Position numbers and translations under genes: made by a program | Notes under the pieces: model-generated | The model's database searches: none | Told to the model about the DNA's origin: nothing | What the model saw: the letters and a program-made list of their open reading frames with translations, nothing else | Source of the DNA: Pedobacter ginsengisoli | GTDB taxonomy: Bacteria; Bacteroidota; Bacteroidia; Sphingobacteriales; Sphingobacteriaceae | Direction: 5' to 3' | NCBI RefSeq assembly: GCF_002736205.1 | Contig: NZ_CP024091.1 | Span: 2,232,001-2,296,000, forward strand | Length of the DNA stretch: 64,000 bases | In this document: piece by piece, positions 45,639 to 55,022 of the stretch | How positions within the stretch are numbered: position 1 is the stretch's first letter | Layout: each line of letters begins with the position of its first letter

Positions 45639-46778
45639 ATGGCAAAACAGATAAGTGATTTAAAATTGGGCATACTTGGAGGCGGACAATTAGGTAGAAT
45701 GCTGATACAAGAGGCTATCAATTATAACTTAACCACTTTAATTTTAGATCCCGATAACGAAGCTCCTTGTAAACATATAGCAAACTATTTTGAATGCGGC
45801 TCAATTACTGATTTCGATACCGTTTATAATTTTGGTAAAAAAGCCGACATCATTACTATTGAAATAGAAAAAGTAAATATTGAGGCACTTGAGCAATTAG
45901 AAAAAGAAGGTAAACATGTTTATCCTCAATCGAGGGTAATTCGTTTAATTCAGGATAAAGGTGTTCAAAAACAGTTTTTTAAAGAGAATGATATTCCTAC
46001 TGCACCGTTTCAATTGGTAAACAGTCAGGAGGATATGTTAAACAGCAGTATTCCTTTTCCTTACATACTTAAACAGCGTAAAGATGGATACGATGGCAAA
46101 GGGGTAATGAAAATAAATAATGCCGCAGATGTTGAAAATGCGTTTGAAGGGCCTTGTTTAATTGAGGAACTTGTAGATTTTGAAAAAGAAATTGCAGTTA
46201 TTGTAGCCAGAAACCCTAACGGAGATGTAAAAACTTTTCCTATGGTTGAAATGGAATTCAATGCAGAAGCGAACCTTGTTGAGTTTCTGATCTCGCCATC
46301 TACATACCCCGAAGCAATACAGGAGCGAGCTGAAGTTATTGCAAAAAACATAGCTTCGTCATTAAATATTACCGGATTACTGGCTGTTGAAATGTTCATT
46401 ACCAGAGATGGCAATATTTTAGTAAATGAACTTGCCCCTCGTCCTCATAATAGTGGTCACCACACCATAGAAGGCAACTATGTATCTCAGTTTGAGCAAC
46501 ATTTAAGGGCAATATTTAACTTACCTTTGGGTGATACCCGCGCAATAAACAATGCGGTGATGATTAACCTGCTTGGCGAAAAGAACCACAATGGGGTAGC
46601 AAAATACCATGGATTAGAAAAAATCATGGCAATTGATGGTGTATATGTACATTTGTATGGAAAAAAATATACCAAGCCTTTCCGTAAAATGGGTCATATT
46701 ACTGTTGTTGATCAAAACCGTGAAAGTGCAATAGAAAAAGCAAATTATATTAAAAATACATTAAAAGTTATTTCCTGA
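45639..46778 (+). CDS. purK: N5-carboxyaminoimidazole ribonucleotide synthase
   Basis: 379 residues, ATP-grasp fold. N-terminal [18 protein letters not shown], then YDGKGVMKI in the ATP-binding loop and [16 protein letters not shown], the PurK signature. It makes N5-CAIR from AIR, bicarbonate and ATP in purine synthesis. The stop overlaps the purE start (TGATG), as in many bacteria. A TAACTTTT box, one mismatch from the -7 consensus, precedes it. Confidence 0.97.
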   Translation: MAKQISDLKLGILGGGQLGRMLIQEAINYNLTTLILDPDNEAPCKHIANYFECGSITDFDTVYNFGKKADIITIEIEKVNIEALEQLEKEGKHVYPQSRVIRLIQDKGVQKQFFKENDIPTAPFQLVNSQEDMLNSSIPFPYILKQRKDGYDGKGVMKINNAADVENAFEGPCLIEELVDFEKEIAVIVARNPNGDVKTFPMVEMEFNAEANLVEFLISPSTYPEAIQERAEVIAKNIASSLNITGLLAVEMFITRDGNILVNELAPRPHNSGHHTIEGNYVSQFEQHLRAIFNLPLGDTRAINNAVMINLLGEKNHNGVAKYHGLEKIMAIDGVYVHLYGKKYTKPFRKMGHITVVDQNRESAIEKANYIKNTLKVIS

Positions 46779-47260
46779 TGAGCGTACAAGTTGGCATTAT
46801 AATGGGCAGCAAATCTGATCTTCATATTATGAAGGATGCTGCTGATGTTTTTAAAGAATTCGGTGTTGAATTCGAAATGACAGTTGTTTCTGCTCACCGC
46901 ACTCCTGAAAGGATGTTTGATTATGCAAAAAATGCTGCTGAACGTGGCTTAAAAGTAATTATTGCCGGTGCAGGTGGTGCAGCACACTTACCTGGAATGG
47001 TAGCTTCTATTACCGTGTTACCGGTAATTGGAGTTCCTGTAAAATCTTCAAATTCTATTGATGGATGGGATTCTATCCTTTCCATTTTACAAATGCCTAA
47101 CGGTATCCCTGTTGCAACTGTAGCACTTAATGCCGCAAAAAATGCTGGCTTACTTGCTGTTCAAATACTTTCTACTGCTGATGCAAGTCTTGCAGTTAAA
47201 ATGCAGGCTTATAAAGATGAGCTTAGAAAGAAGGTAGAAGAAAGTGCTTTGGAGCTTTAG
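46778..47260 (+). CDS. purE: N5-carboxyaminoimidazole ribonucleotide mutase
   Basis: 160 residues, class I Pur[20 protein letters not shown] and [11 protein letters not shown] contain the conserved substrate-binding Ser-Asp and His, and [14 protein letters not shown] follows. It converts N5-CAIR to CAIR directly after PurK. Translationally coupled to purK; an inverted-repeat element follows the stop. Confidence 0.98.
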   Translation: MSVQVGIIMGSKSDLHIMKDAADVFKEFGVEFEMTVVSAHRTPERMFDYAKNAAERGLKVIIAGAGGAAHLPGMVASITVLPVIGVPVKSSNSIDGWDSILSILQMPNGIPVATVALNAAKNAGLLAVQILSTADASLAVKMQAYKDELRKKVEESALEL

Positions 47261-47261
47261 A

Positions 47262-47340
47262 AGTATTTAGTAGTTGGTACTTAGTATTTAGACATTAGTC
47301 GAGTCACGCAACATGTCTAAATACTAAGTACTAAGACTAT
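47262..47340. repeat. AT-rich inverted-repeat element, copy 1
   Basis: A perfect 19-base inverted repeat, GTACTTAGTATTTAGACAT (47277-47295) and its complement (47313-47331), with a 17-base centre, lies between the convergent purE and algH-like genes. Its left arm (AGTATTTAGTAG...GTACTTAGTATTTAGA) and right arm (CATGTCTAA...) recur almost identically at 49505-49645. It may also end transcription of both genes. Confidence 0.75.
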
Positions 47341-47343
47341 ATA

Positions 47344-47907
47344 CTAATTCAAATTAGGATTGCTTGGAAAATTACTAACGTGGGCAAACTTTGGGCCTAA
47401 GTTAATGATCACCTCCCGCCATAAATCCTCTTCATCATCAGAGAAAACCACATCGGCATTGTAAGTATCTGATACAATCCAGGTATTCCCGTTCAGTTCA
47501 TCTTTAAGCTGCTCTACACCCCAGCCAGAATAGCCTATAAAAAACTTAATCTCGCTTGGATCAATTAACTTATTATTGACAAGTATTTTTAACGCCTCGA
47601 AATTACCTCCCCAATAAATACCTTTCGCTATTTCTTCTCCATCATTGAGTTTATTATAACAGCGATGCAAAAAATGAACAGTATCTGTACCTACTGGTCC
47701 GCCAATATATACAGGATAGTCGGCATTTTCGAGTTCAGGAATTAAATCACTTAATACAAGGGCGCTTCTTTGGTTCAATATAAAACCAATAGTTCCCTCA
47801 TTCTCGTGCTCGGTAATTAATACTACAGAGCGTTTAAAATTAGGATCCATTAAAAATGGTTCGGAAATCAATAATTTACCTGCAGATGGTTCTAAGCGAC
47901 TTAACAT
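47344..47907 (-). CDS. YqgE/AlgH family protein (UPF0301)
   Basis: 187 residues, the family's usual length. PSAGKLLISEPFLMDPNFKR at the N terminus, TIGFILNQ, YPVYIGGPVG and KFFIGYSGWGVEQLKDEL match the family closely. The molecular function is unknown; the name comes from an alginate regulator in Pseudomonas. A TAATTTTG -7-like box lies 15 bases before the ATG, back to back with the pdxH promoter. Confidence 0.94.
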   Translation of the reverse strand: MLSRLEPSAGKLLISEPFLMDPNFKRSVVLITEHENEGTIGFILNQRSALVLSDLIPELENADYPVYIGGPVGTDTVHFLHRCYNKLNDGEEIAKGIYWGGNFEALKILVNNKLIDPSEIKFFIGYSGWGVEQLKDELNGNTWIVSDTYNADVVFSDDEEDLWREVIINLGPKFAHVSNFPSNPNLN

Positions 47908-47922
47908 TTTAGAAATTTAAAA

Positions 47923-47951
47923 CAAAATTAACTAAACTAACCCTATTTTTG
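47923..47951. promoter_or_regulatory. Divergent -7 boxes for the algH-like gene and pdxH
   Basis: TAATTTTG on the minus strand (47923-47930) faces the algH-like gene, and TATTTTTG on the plus strand (47944-47951) faces pdxH. Both match TAnnTTTG. The pdxH box ends only three bases before the ATG at 47955, so that mRNA is probably leaderless. Confidence 0.5.
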
Positions 47952-47954
47952 TGT

Positions 47955-48605
47955 ATGGACCTTACTAAAGAAAATATACAAAACCTACGCCAAGATTATC
48001 GCTCGGCAAGCCTTTCTGAAAATGATGTAGACAGCAATCCGATTCTTCAATTTAAAAAATGGTTTCAGGACGCAGTGAATTCACAGCTGTATGAACCAAA
48101 TGTGATGACGCTTGCTACTTCTGACAGATTTGGAAAACCTACCGCAAGGATAGTGTTGCTTAAAGGAATAGATGAGGATGGTTTTGTATTTTACACCAAT
48201 TACGAAAGCAAAAAAGGACATGATATAGTAGAAAACCCACAGGCTGCACTTGTTTTCTTTTGGCCTGAGCTAGAGCGACAAGTTAGGATTGAGGGTATGG
48301 TAAGTAAAGTTAGTGAAGAGGTCTCGTCTGAATATTTTCATTCTCGCCCTGTAGGTAGTCAAATTGGGGCTATGGCTTCTCCTCAAAGTGAAGTAATTAT
48401 CGGTAGGGAATTGTTAGAGCGTAAAGTTGAGCAACTTACTACCCAATATGCCGGACAGGAAATTCCCCGTCCACTGCATTGGGGTGGCTATTTGGTTGAG
48501 CCTACCCACGTAGAATTCTGGCAAGGCAGACCTAGCAGGCTTCATGACAGAATTATTTATGATTTTGTGGAAGGTTCATGGATTATAAATAGATTAGCGC
48601 CGTAA
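47955..48605 (+). CDS. pdxH: Pyridoxamine 5'-phosphate oxidase
   Basis: 216 residues from the ATG at 47955 (the TTG two codons earlier lies inside the presumed promoter). FMN-binding blocks are present: ARIVLLKGIDEDGFVFYTNY, then SKKGHDI, VRIEGMVSKV, HSRPVGSQIGAMASPQS, and the C-terminal EFWQGRPSRLHDRI. It oxidises pyridoxine or pyridoxamine phosphate to pyridoxal phosphate. The next gene starts 10 bases after its stop. Confidence 0.97.
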   Translation: MDLTKENIQNLRQDYRSASLSENDVDSNPILQFKKWFQDAVNSQLYEPNVMTLATSDRFGKPTARIVLLKGIDEDGFVFYTNYESKKGHDIVENPQAALVFFWPELERQVRIEGMVSKVSEEVSSEYFHSRPVGSQIGAMASPQSEVIIGRELLERKVEQLTTQYAGQEIPRPLHWGGYLVEPTHVEFWQGRPSRLHDRIIYDFVEGSWIINRLAP

Positions 48606-48615
48606 AAAAACTTAA

Positions 48616-49506
48616 ATGAAAAGGATCTCAGTAATTGGCTCTGGCACTATGGGCAATGGAATTGCGCATACTTTCGCACAATTCGGTTATCAGGTAAACC
48701 TGATTGACATTAACAATGAAGCGCTTGAAAGGGCTATTAATACAATTGAAAAAAACCTTGGCCGCCAGGTTTCAAAGGGTACAATCACTGAAACACAAAA
48801 GACCGATACGCTTAAAAACATTACTGTATTTACTGATATGCAATCGGGCGTTGCTAATGCAGAGCTTGTTGTTGAAGCTGCCACTGAGAACCTTGATTTA
48901 AAACTAAAAATATTTAGAGATCTGGATTCATTTGCTAATCCTGAAGCTATTTTAGCTAGCAACACATCTTCTATCTCTATCACCAAAATAGCATCTGTTA
49001 CTAATAGAGGCGATAAAGTTATTGGAATGCATTTTATGAATCCGGTACCTGTGATGAAACTTGTTGAGGTAATTCGTGGTTATGCAACCAGTGATGAAAC
49101 CACTACCACAGTAATGGAACTTTCCAAAAAGCTTGAAAAGGCACCTGTTGAAGTAAATGACTACCCGGGTTTTGTTGCCAATAGAATATTAATGCCCATG
49201 ATAAATGAGGCCATTTATACGCTTTATGAGCATGTTGCTGGTGTTGAAGAAATTGATACAGTAATGAAGTTAGGAATGGCTCATCCGATGGGGCCATTGC
49301 AGCTTGCGGATTTTATAGGTTTGGATGTTTGTTTGGCTATATTACGTGTACTGCACGATGGATTTGGAAATCCTAAATATGCCCCCTGCCCTTTGCTGGT
49401 AAACATGGTTGCGGCAGGTAATAAAGGAATTAAATCTGGCGAAGGTTTTTATAATTATGCCGGAGGTGTTAAAGAGGCAAAAGTTGCAGCAAAGTTTAGT
49501 ATATAG
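48616..49506 (+). CDS. 3-hydroxybutyryl-CoA (3-hydroxyacyl-CoA) dehydrogenase
   Basis: 296 residues, monofunctional short form. N-terminal NAD fold with GSGTMGNGIAH (8-18), then LASNTSSISITKIA, GMHFMNPVPVMKLVEVI (catalytic His and conserved Asn-Pro), PGFVANRILMPMINEA and HPMGPLQLADFIGLD in the C-terminal domain. It oxidises 3-hydroxyacyl-CoA with NAD(P), in fatty-acid or butyrate-type metabolism. It is probably co-transcribed with pdxH; no metabolic link between them is evident. Confidence 0.95.
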   Translation: MKRISVIGSGTMGNGIAHTFAQFGYQVNLIDINNEALERAINTIEKNLGRQVSKGTITETQKTDTLKNITVFTDMQSGVANAELVVEAATENLDLKLKIFRDLDSFANPEAILASNTSSISITKIASVTNRGDKVIGMHFMNPVPVMKLVEVIRGYATSDETTTTVMELSKKLEKAPVEVNDYPGFVANRILMPMINEAIYTLYEHVAGVEEIDTVMKLGMAHPMGPLQLADFIGLDVCLAILRVLHDGFGNPKYAPCPLLVNMVAAGNKGIKSGEGFYNYAGGVKEAKVAAKFSI

Positions 49507-49645
49507 TTAGTATTTAGTAGGTAGTACTTAGTATTTAGATTAAAGGAAAGCTACAGAATAGAATTTAATATATCTGATTTTAAATGTATTTTTGGATGTT
49601 TAACACCATGTCTAAGTACTAAATACTAAGTACTAAATACTATAT
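49505..49645. repeat. AT-rich inverted-repeat element, copy 2
   Basis: TAGTATTTAGTA (49508-49519) and TAGTACTTAGTATTTAG (49522-49538) are matched by their complements at 49631-49642 and 49619-49635, enclosing about 80 bases. The arms repeat those of the copy at 47262-47340, including (A/C)CATGTCTAA at the right arm. It fills the gap between the dehydrogenase gene and ruvB, so it is shaped like a non-coding miniature element. Confidence 0.75.
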
Positions 49646-49654
49646 TAAAAATAA

Positions 49655-50677
49655 ATGAACGAAAATCTTGATCCTTCTTCTGAAAACTTATCTCCTATTG
49701 AACGTGATATAGAGAAAGTGCTGCGTCCGCAGGCTTTTGAAGATTTTACAGGTCAGGATAAAATTATGGAAAACCTTAAAATCTTTGTAAAAGCTGCAAA
49801 GTTAAGAGGGGAACCATTAGACCATGTTTTATTACATGGCCCACCGGGATTAGGTAAAACTACACTTTCTCACATCATTGCCAATGAAATGGGAGTGGGA
49901 ATTAAAATAACTTCGGGACCTGTTTTAGATAAACCGGGTGACCTTGCAGGCTTACTTACAAATCTGGATACTGGCGACATTTTATTTATAGATGAAATTC
50001 ATAGGTTAAGTCCTCTTGTTGAAGAATATTTATATTCTGCAATGGAGGATTATAAGATTGACATCATGTTGGAAAGTGGCCCTAATGCCCGTTCTGTACA
50101 AATTAGCCTCAATCCATTTACTTTGGTTGGTGCAACTACCCGTTCTGGTTTGCTAACTGCTCCTTTAAGGGCAAGATTTGGAATTAACTCAAGACTGGCA
50201 TACTACGACGCCAAACTACTTACAACCATAGTTTTAAGGTCATCACATATTTTAAAAACACCCATTACTGAAGAGGGTGCCTATGAAATAGCGCGCAGAA
50301 GCCGTGGTACACCACGTATTGCCAATGCACTATTAAGAAGAACAAGGGATTTTGCCCAGATTAAAGGCGACGGTAAAATTGATACAGAGATTGCCCGCTA
50401 TGCACTTAATGCTTTAAATGTTGATGAACATGGCTTGGACGAGATGGACAATAAAATCCTTACCACCATTATAGATAAGTTTAAAGGTGGCCCTGTTGGC
50501 TTAAAAACGATTGCTACCGCAGTTGGAGATGATGAGGGAACCATTGAGGAGGTTTATGAGCCTTTTTTAATACAAGAAGGCTTTTTAATGCGTACCTCAC
50601 GTGGCCGTGAAGCAACCGAAGCAGCATACAGGCATTTGAATAGAAATTTCCCTGGCCAAACAGGTAAGTTATTCTGA
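49655..50677 (+). CDS. ruvB: Holliday junction branch migration DNA helicase RuvB
   Basis: 340 residues, canonical. [18 protein letters not shown] at the N terminus, Walker [10 protein letters not shown], Walker [12 protein letters not shown], sensor [10 protein letters not shown], and a winged-helix C-terminal domain ([14 protein letters not shown]-like end). It is the AAA+ motor that, with RuvA, drives branch migration. The upstream repeat element supplies or borders its promoter. Confidence 0.98.
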   Translation: MNENLDPSSENLSPIERDIEKVLRPQAFEDFTGQDKIMENLKIFVKAAKLRGEPLDHVLLHGPPGLGKTTLSHIIANEMGVGIKITSGPVLDKPGDLAGLLTNLDTGDILFIDEIHRLSPLVEEYLYSAMEDYKIDIMLESGPNARSVQISLNPFTLVGATTRSGLLTAPLRARFGINSRLAYYDAKLLTTIVLRSSHILKTPITEEGAYEIARRSRGTPRIANALLRRTRDFAQIKGDGKIDTEIARYALNALNVDEHGLDEMDNKILTTIIDKFKGGPVGLKTIATAVGDDEGTIEEVYEPFLIQEGFLMRTSRGREATEAAYRHLNRNFPGQTGKLF

Positions 50678-50690
50678 TCATTGTGCCTCA

Positions 50691-50900
50691 TTAGCCTTTA
50701 AAAAACAGCCAATAGATTAGTAAAGCGACTACCAAAATGGGAATTATCCATTTCAATACCGGAGCAGCTCCATTTTTATCGTATTCATCTACAGCCTGAC
50801 GTGATGGTCCCGGATCATCCTGGTGTTTTGAATAATTCGTCTCTATTGGCTTATGAGGTTTGTGTGGATCCTCTGAGTGTTTAATTTCTAAATCATCCAT
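50691..50900 (-). CDS. Small tail-anchored membrane protein of unknown function
   Basis: 69 residues from the ATG at 50900 (ten extra residues if translation began at 50930). The first 45 residues are polar, charged and rich in His, Pro and Asp. A single membrane helix (LKWIIPILVVALLIYWLFF) closes the protein. No family is recognised. It is convergent with ruvB (13 bases between stops) and divergent from queG. The charge pattern and position suggest a real gene rather than chance. Confidence 0.65.
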   Translation of the reverse strand: MDDLEIKHSEDPHKPHKPIETNYSKHQDDPGPSRQAVDEYDKNGAAPVLKWIIPILVVALLIYWLFFKG

Positions 50901-50962
50901 AACAGTAAGTTTTAGTTTTCTAATAAACAATTAAAGGACTTAAAGGTTTGATAAGCAAAGAT

Positions 50963-50970
50963 TATCTTTG
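50963..50970 (+). promoter_or_regulatory. Candidate -7 box (TATCTTTG) of queG
   Basis: TATCTTTG fits TAnnTTTG and ends six bases before the queG ATG at 50977, predicting a very short or absent leader. Confidence 0.45.
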
Positions 50971-50976
50971 CATTTT

Positions 50977-51921
50977 ATGAATAGCAATTCAGCAAAATAT
51001 AGCAAAATGATTAAAGATGAAGCCATCAGGTTAGGCTTCATGCAATGCGGTATTGCTAAAGCTGAATTCCTTGAAGATGAAGCACCCAGGCTGGAAAAAT
51101 GGCTTAACAATAATTACCATGGTGAGATGGCTTACATGGAAAATCATTTTGATAAACGCCTTGACCCGAGATTACTTGTTGATGATTCAAAGTCAGTAAT
51201 ATCATTAACACTAAATTACTTCCCTGAAGAACAACAGACCGACCCGGATGCTCCAAAAATATCTAAATATGCTTATGGTACAGATTACCATCTGGTAATT
51301 AAAGACAAGCTTTTTCAGTTACTCAATTTTATTTCAGAGGAGATTGGTGAAGTGAGCGGTAGGGCTTTTGTAGATTCAGCTCCTGTTCTGGACCGTGCCT
51401 GGGCTAAACGTGCGGGTATTGGGTGGATTGGGAAAAACAGTAACCTGATTAGCAAGAAAAGTGGTTCCTTCTTTTTTTTGGCTGAACTTATTGTAGACCT
51501 GGATCTGCAATATGATAATGCTTTTGAGACTGACCATTGTGGAACCTGTACCAAATGTATTGACGCCTGCCCTACTGAAGCCATACTATCACCATTTATT
51601 ATTGATGCCAAGAAGTGTATTTCTTATTTAACTATTGAGTTAAGAGAAGAAATACCTAGCACTTTTAATGATAAAATGGACAACTGGATGTTCGGTTGTG
51701 ATATTTGCCAGGACGTGTGCCCGTGGAACAGATTTTCGGCACCTCATTCTGAGCCACAGTTTCAGCCTAATGAAAAACTCTTAAATATGAAAAGAGAAGA
51801 CTGGCTTGATATTACTGAAGATGTATTTAAAAGTATATTTAAAAATTCAGCTGTTAAAAGAACCAAATTCAAAGGTCTAACGAGGAATATAGACTTTATA
51901 AAAAAACTGCCTGATAATTAA
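50977..51921 (+). CDS. queG: Epoxyqueuosine reductase
   Basis: 314 residues from ATG 50977. Family blocks: [62 protein letters not shown] (catalytic Asp) and GKNSNLI. Two [4Fe-4S] motifs follow: [16 protein letters not shown] and [12 protein letters not shown]. It needs cobalamin to reduce epoxyqueuosine in tRNA, which makes it a B12 consumer in the same window as the B12 uptake operon. No HEAT-repeat extension is present (short form). Confidence 0.96.
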   Translation: MNSNSAKYSKMIKDEAIRLGFMQCGIAKAEFLEDEAPRLEKWLNNNYHGEMAYMENHFDKRLDPRLLVDDSKSVISLTLNYFPEEQQTDPDAPKISKYAYGTDYHLVIKDKLFQLLNFISEEIGEVSGRAFVDSAPVLDRAWAKRAGIGWIGKNSNLISKKSGSFFFLAELIVDLDLQYDNAFETDHCGTCTKCIDACPTEAILSPFIIDAKKCISYLTIELREEIPSTFNDKMDNWMFGCDICQDVCPWNRFSAPHSEPQFQPNEKLLNMKREDWLDITEDVFKSIFKNSAVKRTKFKGLTRNIDFIKKLPDN

Positions 51922-51940
51922 TCGAGGCAGTTTCTTTTTT
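51904..51940. terminator. Terminator at the 3' end of queG
   Basis: Nine-base stem AAACTGCCT (51904-51912) / AGGCAGTTT (51925-51933) followed by CTTTTTT. The left arm overlaps the last queG codons and the convergent exonuclease gene ends just beyond. Confidence 0.8.
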
Positions 51941-52895
51941 ATTTTCCGAACTTCATTTTTAGCTGTTCCAGCATATCGTTGGTAACCTCAACTGCAGGTT
52001 TTTCTTTCTTAGGCTGGGGTTTATTAAATACAGGTCTTGGCTGATTTGGATTGGTGGGTTTATTTGGATTGGCAGGCTTATTTGCTGCTTTCTTTTTGTT
52101 CCATCTGTCCCATATTTCGCTTAACTTTTTCTTGGTGTATAATGGAAAATCGCCTTGTTTCATCCAGGCATAATAACTTGGCTCAGTATCAAAAACCTGT
52201 TCAACAGTTTTACCTTTATGTTTTCCAAAGTTAAAAGTCTCTTCGTCATTTTCATTAAAAACCATGCGGCCAGCAAAATCAACAGGCTTATTCAGGTTTG
52301 TAAAGGTATGTAGTGCATCTACATTGTTCTGTACCGGTTTTGATAAATTACCTTGTTTATCTTCAAAATCAGTATCCTTGTAACGCTCAATCTGGGCTAA
52401 TAAAACGTGGTAAGTTGCAGTAATATCAGCTTCTGCAGAGTGTGCGTTTACAATATCTTTATCGCAGTAAAATTTATATGCAGCACGCAAAGTACGCTGC
52501 TCCATTTGATGAAATATATTCTGAACATCTACAAATTTCCTGTCAGACATATCAAAATCTACTCCTGCCCTTAAAAATTCTTCAAGTAAAACCGGAATAT
52601 CAAATCTATTTGAGTTATATCCAGCTAAATCAGCATCTCCAATAAAATCAGAAAGCTCTTGTGCTACACCTTTAAATGTTGGCTCGTTGGCAATATCCTT
52701 ATCATAAATTCCATGAATCAATGATGATTGTAATGGAATAGGCATTTCAGGGTTTATGCGAAGTGTTTTAATCTGTTCAGAGCCATCTGGCATAGCTTTT
52801 AATATGGCAATTTCTACTATACGATCGGCACCAACATTAACCCCGGTGGTTTCCAAATCAAAAAAAGCAAGCGGACGATTTAAATTTAATTTCAT
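51939..52895 (-). CDS. DnaQ-like DEDDh 3'-5' exonuclease
   Basis: 318 residues from ATG 52895; earlier starts (52904, 52919) add residues outside the fold. The exonuclease motifs are FFDLETTG (Exo I), YNSNRFDIPVLLEEF (Exo II) and NAHSAEADITATYHVL (Exo III, His-x4-Asp). A second small domain at about 205-255 (FNFGKHKGKTVEQVFDTEPS) is common in Bacteroidota homologues, followed by a Pro/Asn/Lys-rich linker. It is related to the DNA polymerase III epsilon subunit but likely a stand-alone repair or RNA-processing nuclease. Confidence 0.9.
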   Translation of the reverse strand: MKLNLNRPLAFFDLETTGVNVGADRIVEIAILKAMPDGSEQIKTLRINPEMPIPLQSSLIHGIYDKDIANEPTFKGVAQELSDFIGDADLAGYNSNRFDIPVLLEEFLRAGVDFDMSDRKFVDVQNIFHQMEQRTLRAAYKFYCDKDIVNAHSAEADITATYHVLLAQIERYKDTDFEDKQGNLSKPVQNNVDALHTFTNLNKPVDFAGRMVFNENDEETFNFGKHKGKTVEQVFDTEPSYYAWMKQGDFPLYTKKKLSEIWDRWNKKKAANKPANPNKPTNPNQPRPVFNKPQPKKEKPAVEVTNDMLEQLKMKFGK

Positions 52896-53045
52896 TTCTA
52901 ACATTTTGTAGCTGTCCAAAAGTCGTAAAAATCATCCATTAAACCTTAAATTATTTGACAATCCATTAAATTCAGAAACAAATGGTTTTAACTTATTTTT
53001 TTATTTTCTTTGTTGTATCAATCTTAAACATTATTCCGCTCTAAT

Positions 53046-55022
53046 ATGAAACTTCTTTTCATTACTCTTTTATTATCTATTTTTTCTATTGTCTCTACAC
53101 GTGCTCAGGATTTTGAATATGGAAGAATTACAGGAAATGATGTTGACTTAAAAAACACCAGTCTGGACAGCAATGCGAATGCTATGGTTATCAGAGAATT
53201 TGGTACTGCATCTGTACAATTCGATAATGCTACAGGCAAAACTTTTATTGTTTTTGATTATCATGCCCGTATCAAATTATTCAATAAACAAGGATTTGAT
53301 CATGGCAATATCGTAATACCTCTAAATATATATCGCGATGGCGAAGACGAACTTAAAGAGCTAAAAGCTACCACAATAAACTTTGTAAATGGCCAATTAA
53401 TTAAAACTGAACTGGATAAGAAAAAAGTATTTACCGAAAAAAAGAACAAATATGTTTCACTTACCAAATTCACTATGCCTAACCTTATGGAAGGGAGTAT
53501 TATTGAATATAGTTACAAAGTAAACCTGCCAAGTATTTTCAACTTTAAAACATGGGAATTTCAGTCGGACATACCAAAACTACATAGTGAATACATAGCC
53601 TATATTCCTGCAATATATAATTACAATACTTCATTAAGAGGAGCTCAAAAACTAACTAAGCAGGATGCAAAAATAAACAAAGATTGCCTTAGCATTGCTG
53701 GAACTAAGATTGATTGTTCAAAAATGACTTACATAATGACTAATGTACCGGCATTGATTGAAGAGGACTATATGACTGCCCCAACAAATTTCAGGTCGGC
53801 AATTTATTATGAACTTTCTGATTACGTTATGCTCAACGGCGGCAGAAAGAGCATCACCAAAACCTGGAAAGATGTTGATTATGAATTAACTTCCGATAAA
53901 TCTTTTGGTGCTCAAATGAAGCGAAAAGATGTATTTAAAGACATAATGCCTGAAATATTAGGCAAAGAAACCGACGATTTAAATAAAGCAAAAGCTATTT
54001 ATACTTACATCGGCAAGAATATAAAAATGAATGGTTTTATTGGGTTTTATAGTGAAAACAACATAAAAACAGCTCTCGAAAAACATTCTGGAAATACGGG
54101 CGACATAAATTTGGCACTAATAGCAGCATTAAGTGCCGCAAATCTGGATGCAGAAGCCGTTATTTTATCTACAAGGGCAAATGGAGTGGTAAATAACCTC
54201 TACCCTGTGATCAGTGATTTTAATTATGTTGTTGCGAAGGTAAACATTGGTGATAATAGCTATTTATTAGACGCAACCCAACCATTATTACCATTCGGTT
54301 TATTACCGTTGCATTGTATAAATGGAAATGGCAGGGTTATCAATCTAAAAAAACCATCGTATTGGTATGACTTAAAAGCGAGTCAGAAAGAGTCTACAAA
54401 GTATATTTTAGACGCCGAATTGACCACAGAGGGAAAGCTAAAAGGTAAGCTAACCACCTATTCATTAGGATATTCGGCACTAAAAAAACGTCAGCGTATT
54501 GTAGCCGCTAATTCTGCAGATGAATATGTAGAAAAATTAGATGAACAAATGCCCGGAATAAGCATTTTAAAACATTCAATTGAAAACATTGACAGTCTGG
54601 ATTATCCTCTGATTGAGAAGTATGAGATTGAGATGAAGGTTTTTGATAATTTAAATGCTGATCAATCTTACTTTAATCCATTTTTTATTGACCGAATAAG
54701 TAAAAATCCATTCAATTTAAATGAAAGAACCTATCCTGTTGATATGGGAGCTGCAAGTGAAGAAAGGATTACTATGATGATTAAACTACCTGCAAATATT
54801 TCTGTGGTTGATAAACCCAAGGATATGTCGATGGGGCTTTCAGATAATGGGGGTAAATATCTGGCTTCAACAGGTATGCAAGATAATTCATTTATTTTCA
54901 ATCAGATGCTTCAGTTTAATAAACCTATTTATAGCTCTGATGATTATTTGTCGTTAAAAGAGTTTTACAGCCGGATTATACAATCGCAAAAAACTGATAT
55001 CGTATTTAAAAAAACTAAATAA
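53046..55022 (+). CDS. DUF3857/transglutaminase-like protein with degenerate triad
   Basis: 658 residues with a signal peptide (1-20, ending STRAQ). Residues about 55-230 are a DUF3857 domain. A transglutaminase-like core follows, then a DUF3858-like beta-rich end. The catalytic positions are altered: the GDC cysteine is Ile354 (TGDINLALIAAL), the FNH histidine is Tyr394 (DFNYVVAKV), and only Asp409 (LLDATQP) is kept. It should be enzymatically inactive. It overlaps the next gene, a related protein with intact Cys and His, by one base, so the two may form a complex. Confidence 0.88.
   Translation: MKLLFITLLLSIFSIVSTRAQDFEYGRITGNDVDLKNTSLDSNANAMVIREFGTASVQFDNATGKTFIVFDYHARIKLFNKQGFDHGNIVIPLNIYRDGEDELKELKATTINFVNGQLIKTELDKKKVFTEKKNKYVSLTKFTMPNLMEGSIIEYSYKVNLPSIFNFKTWEFQSDIPKLHSEYIAYIPAIYNYNTSLRGAQKLTKQDAKINKDCLSIAGTKIDCSKMTYIMTNVPALIEEDYMTAPTNFRSAIYYELSDYVMLNGGRKSITKTWKDVDYELTSDKSFGAQMKRKDVFKDIMPEILGKETDDLNKAKAIYTYIGKNIKMNGFIGFYSENNIKTALEKHSGNTGDINLALIAALSAANLDAEAVILSTRANGVVNNLYPVISDFNYVVAKVNIGDNSYLLDATQPLLPFGLLPLHCINGNGRVINLKKPSYWYDLKASQKESTKYILDAELTTEGKLKGKLTTYSLGYSALKKRQRIVAANSADEYVEKLDEQMPGISILKHSIENIDSLDYPLIEKYEIEMKVFDNLNADQSYFNPFFIDRISKNPFNLNERTYPVDMGAASEERITMMIKLPANISVVDKPKDMSMGLSDNGGKYLASTGMQDNSFIFNQMLQFNKPIYSSDDYLSLKEFYSRIIQSQKTDIVFKKTK

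Noticed and set aside
45583-45645. Longer N terminus for the flavoprotein, starting at 45645
   Set aside because: It would overlap the purK start and add residues before the dinucleotide-binding motif, which lies at the N terminus in this family.
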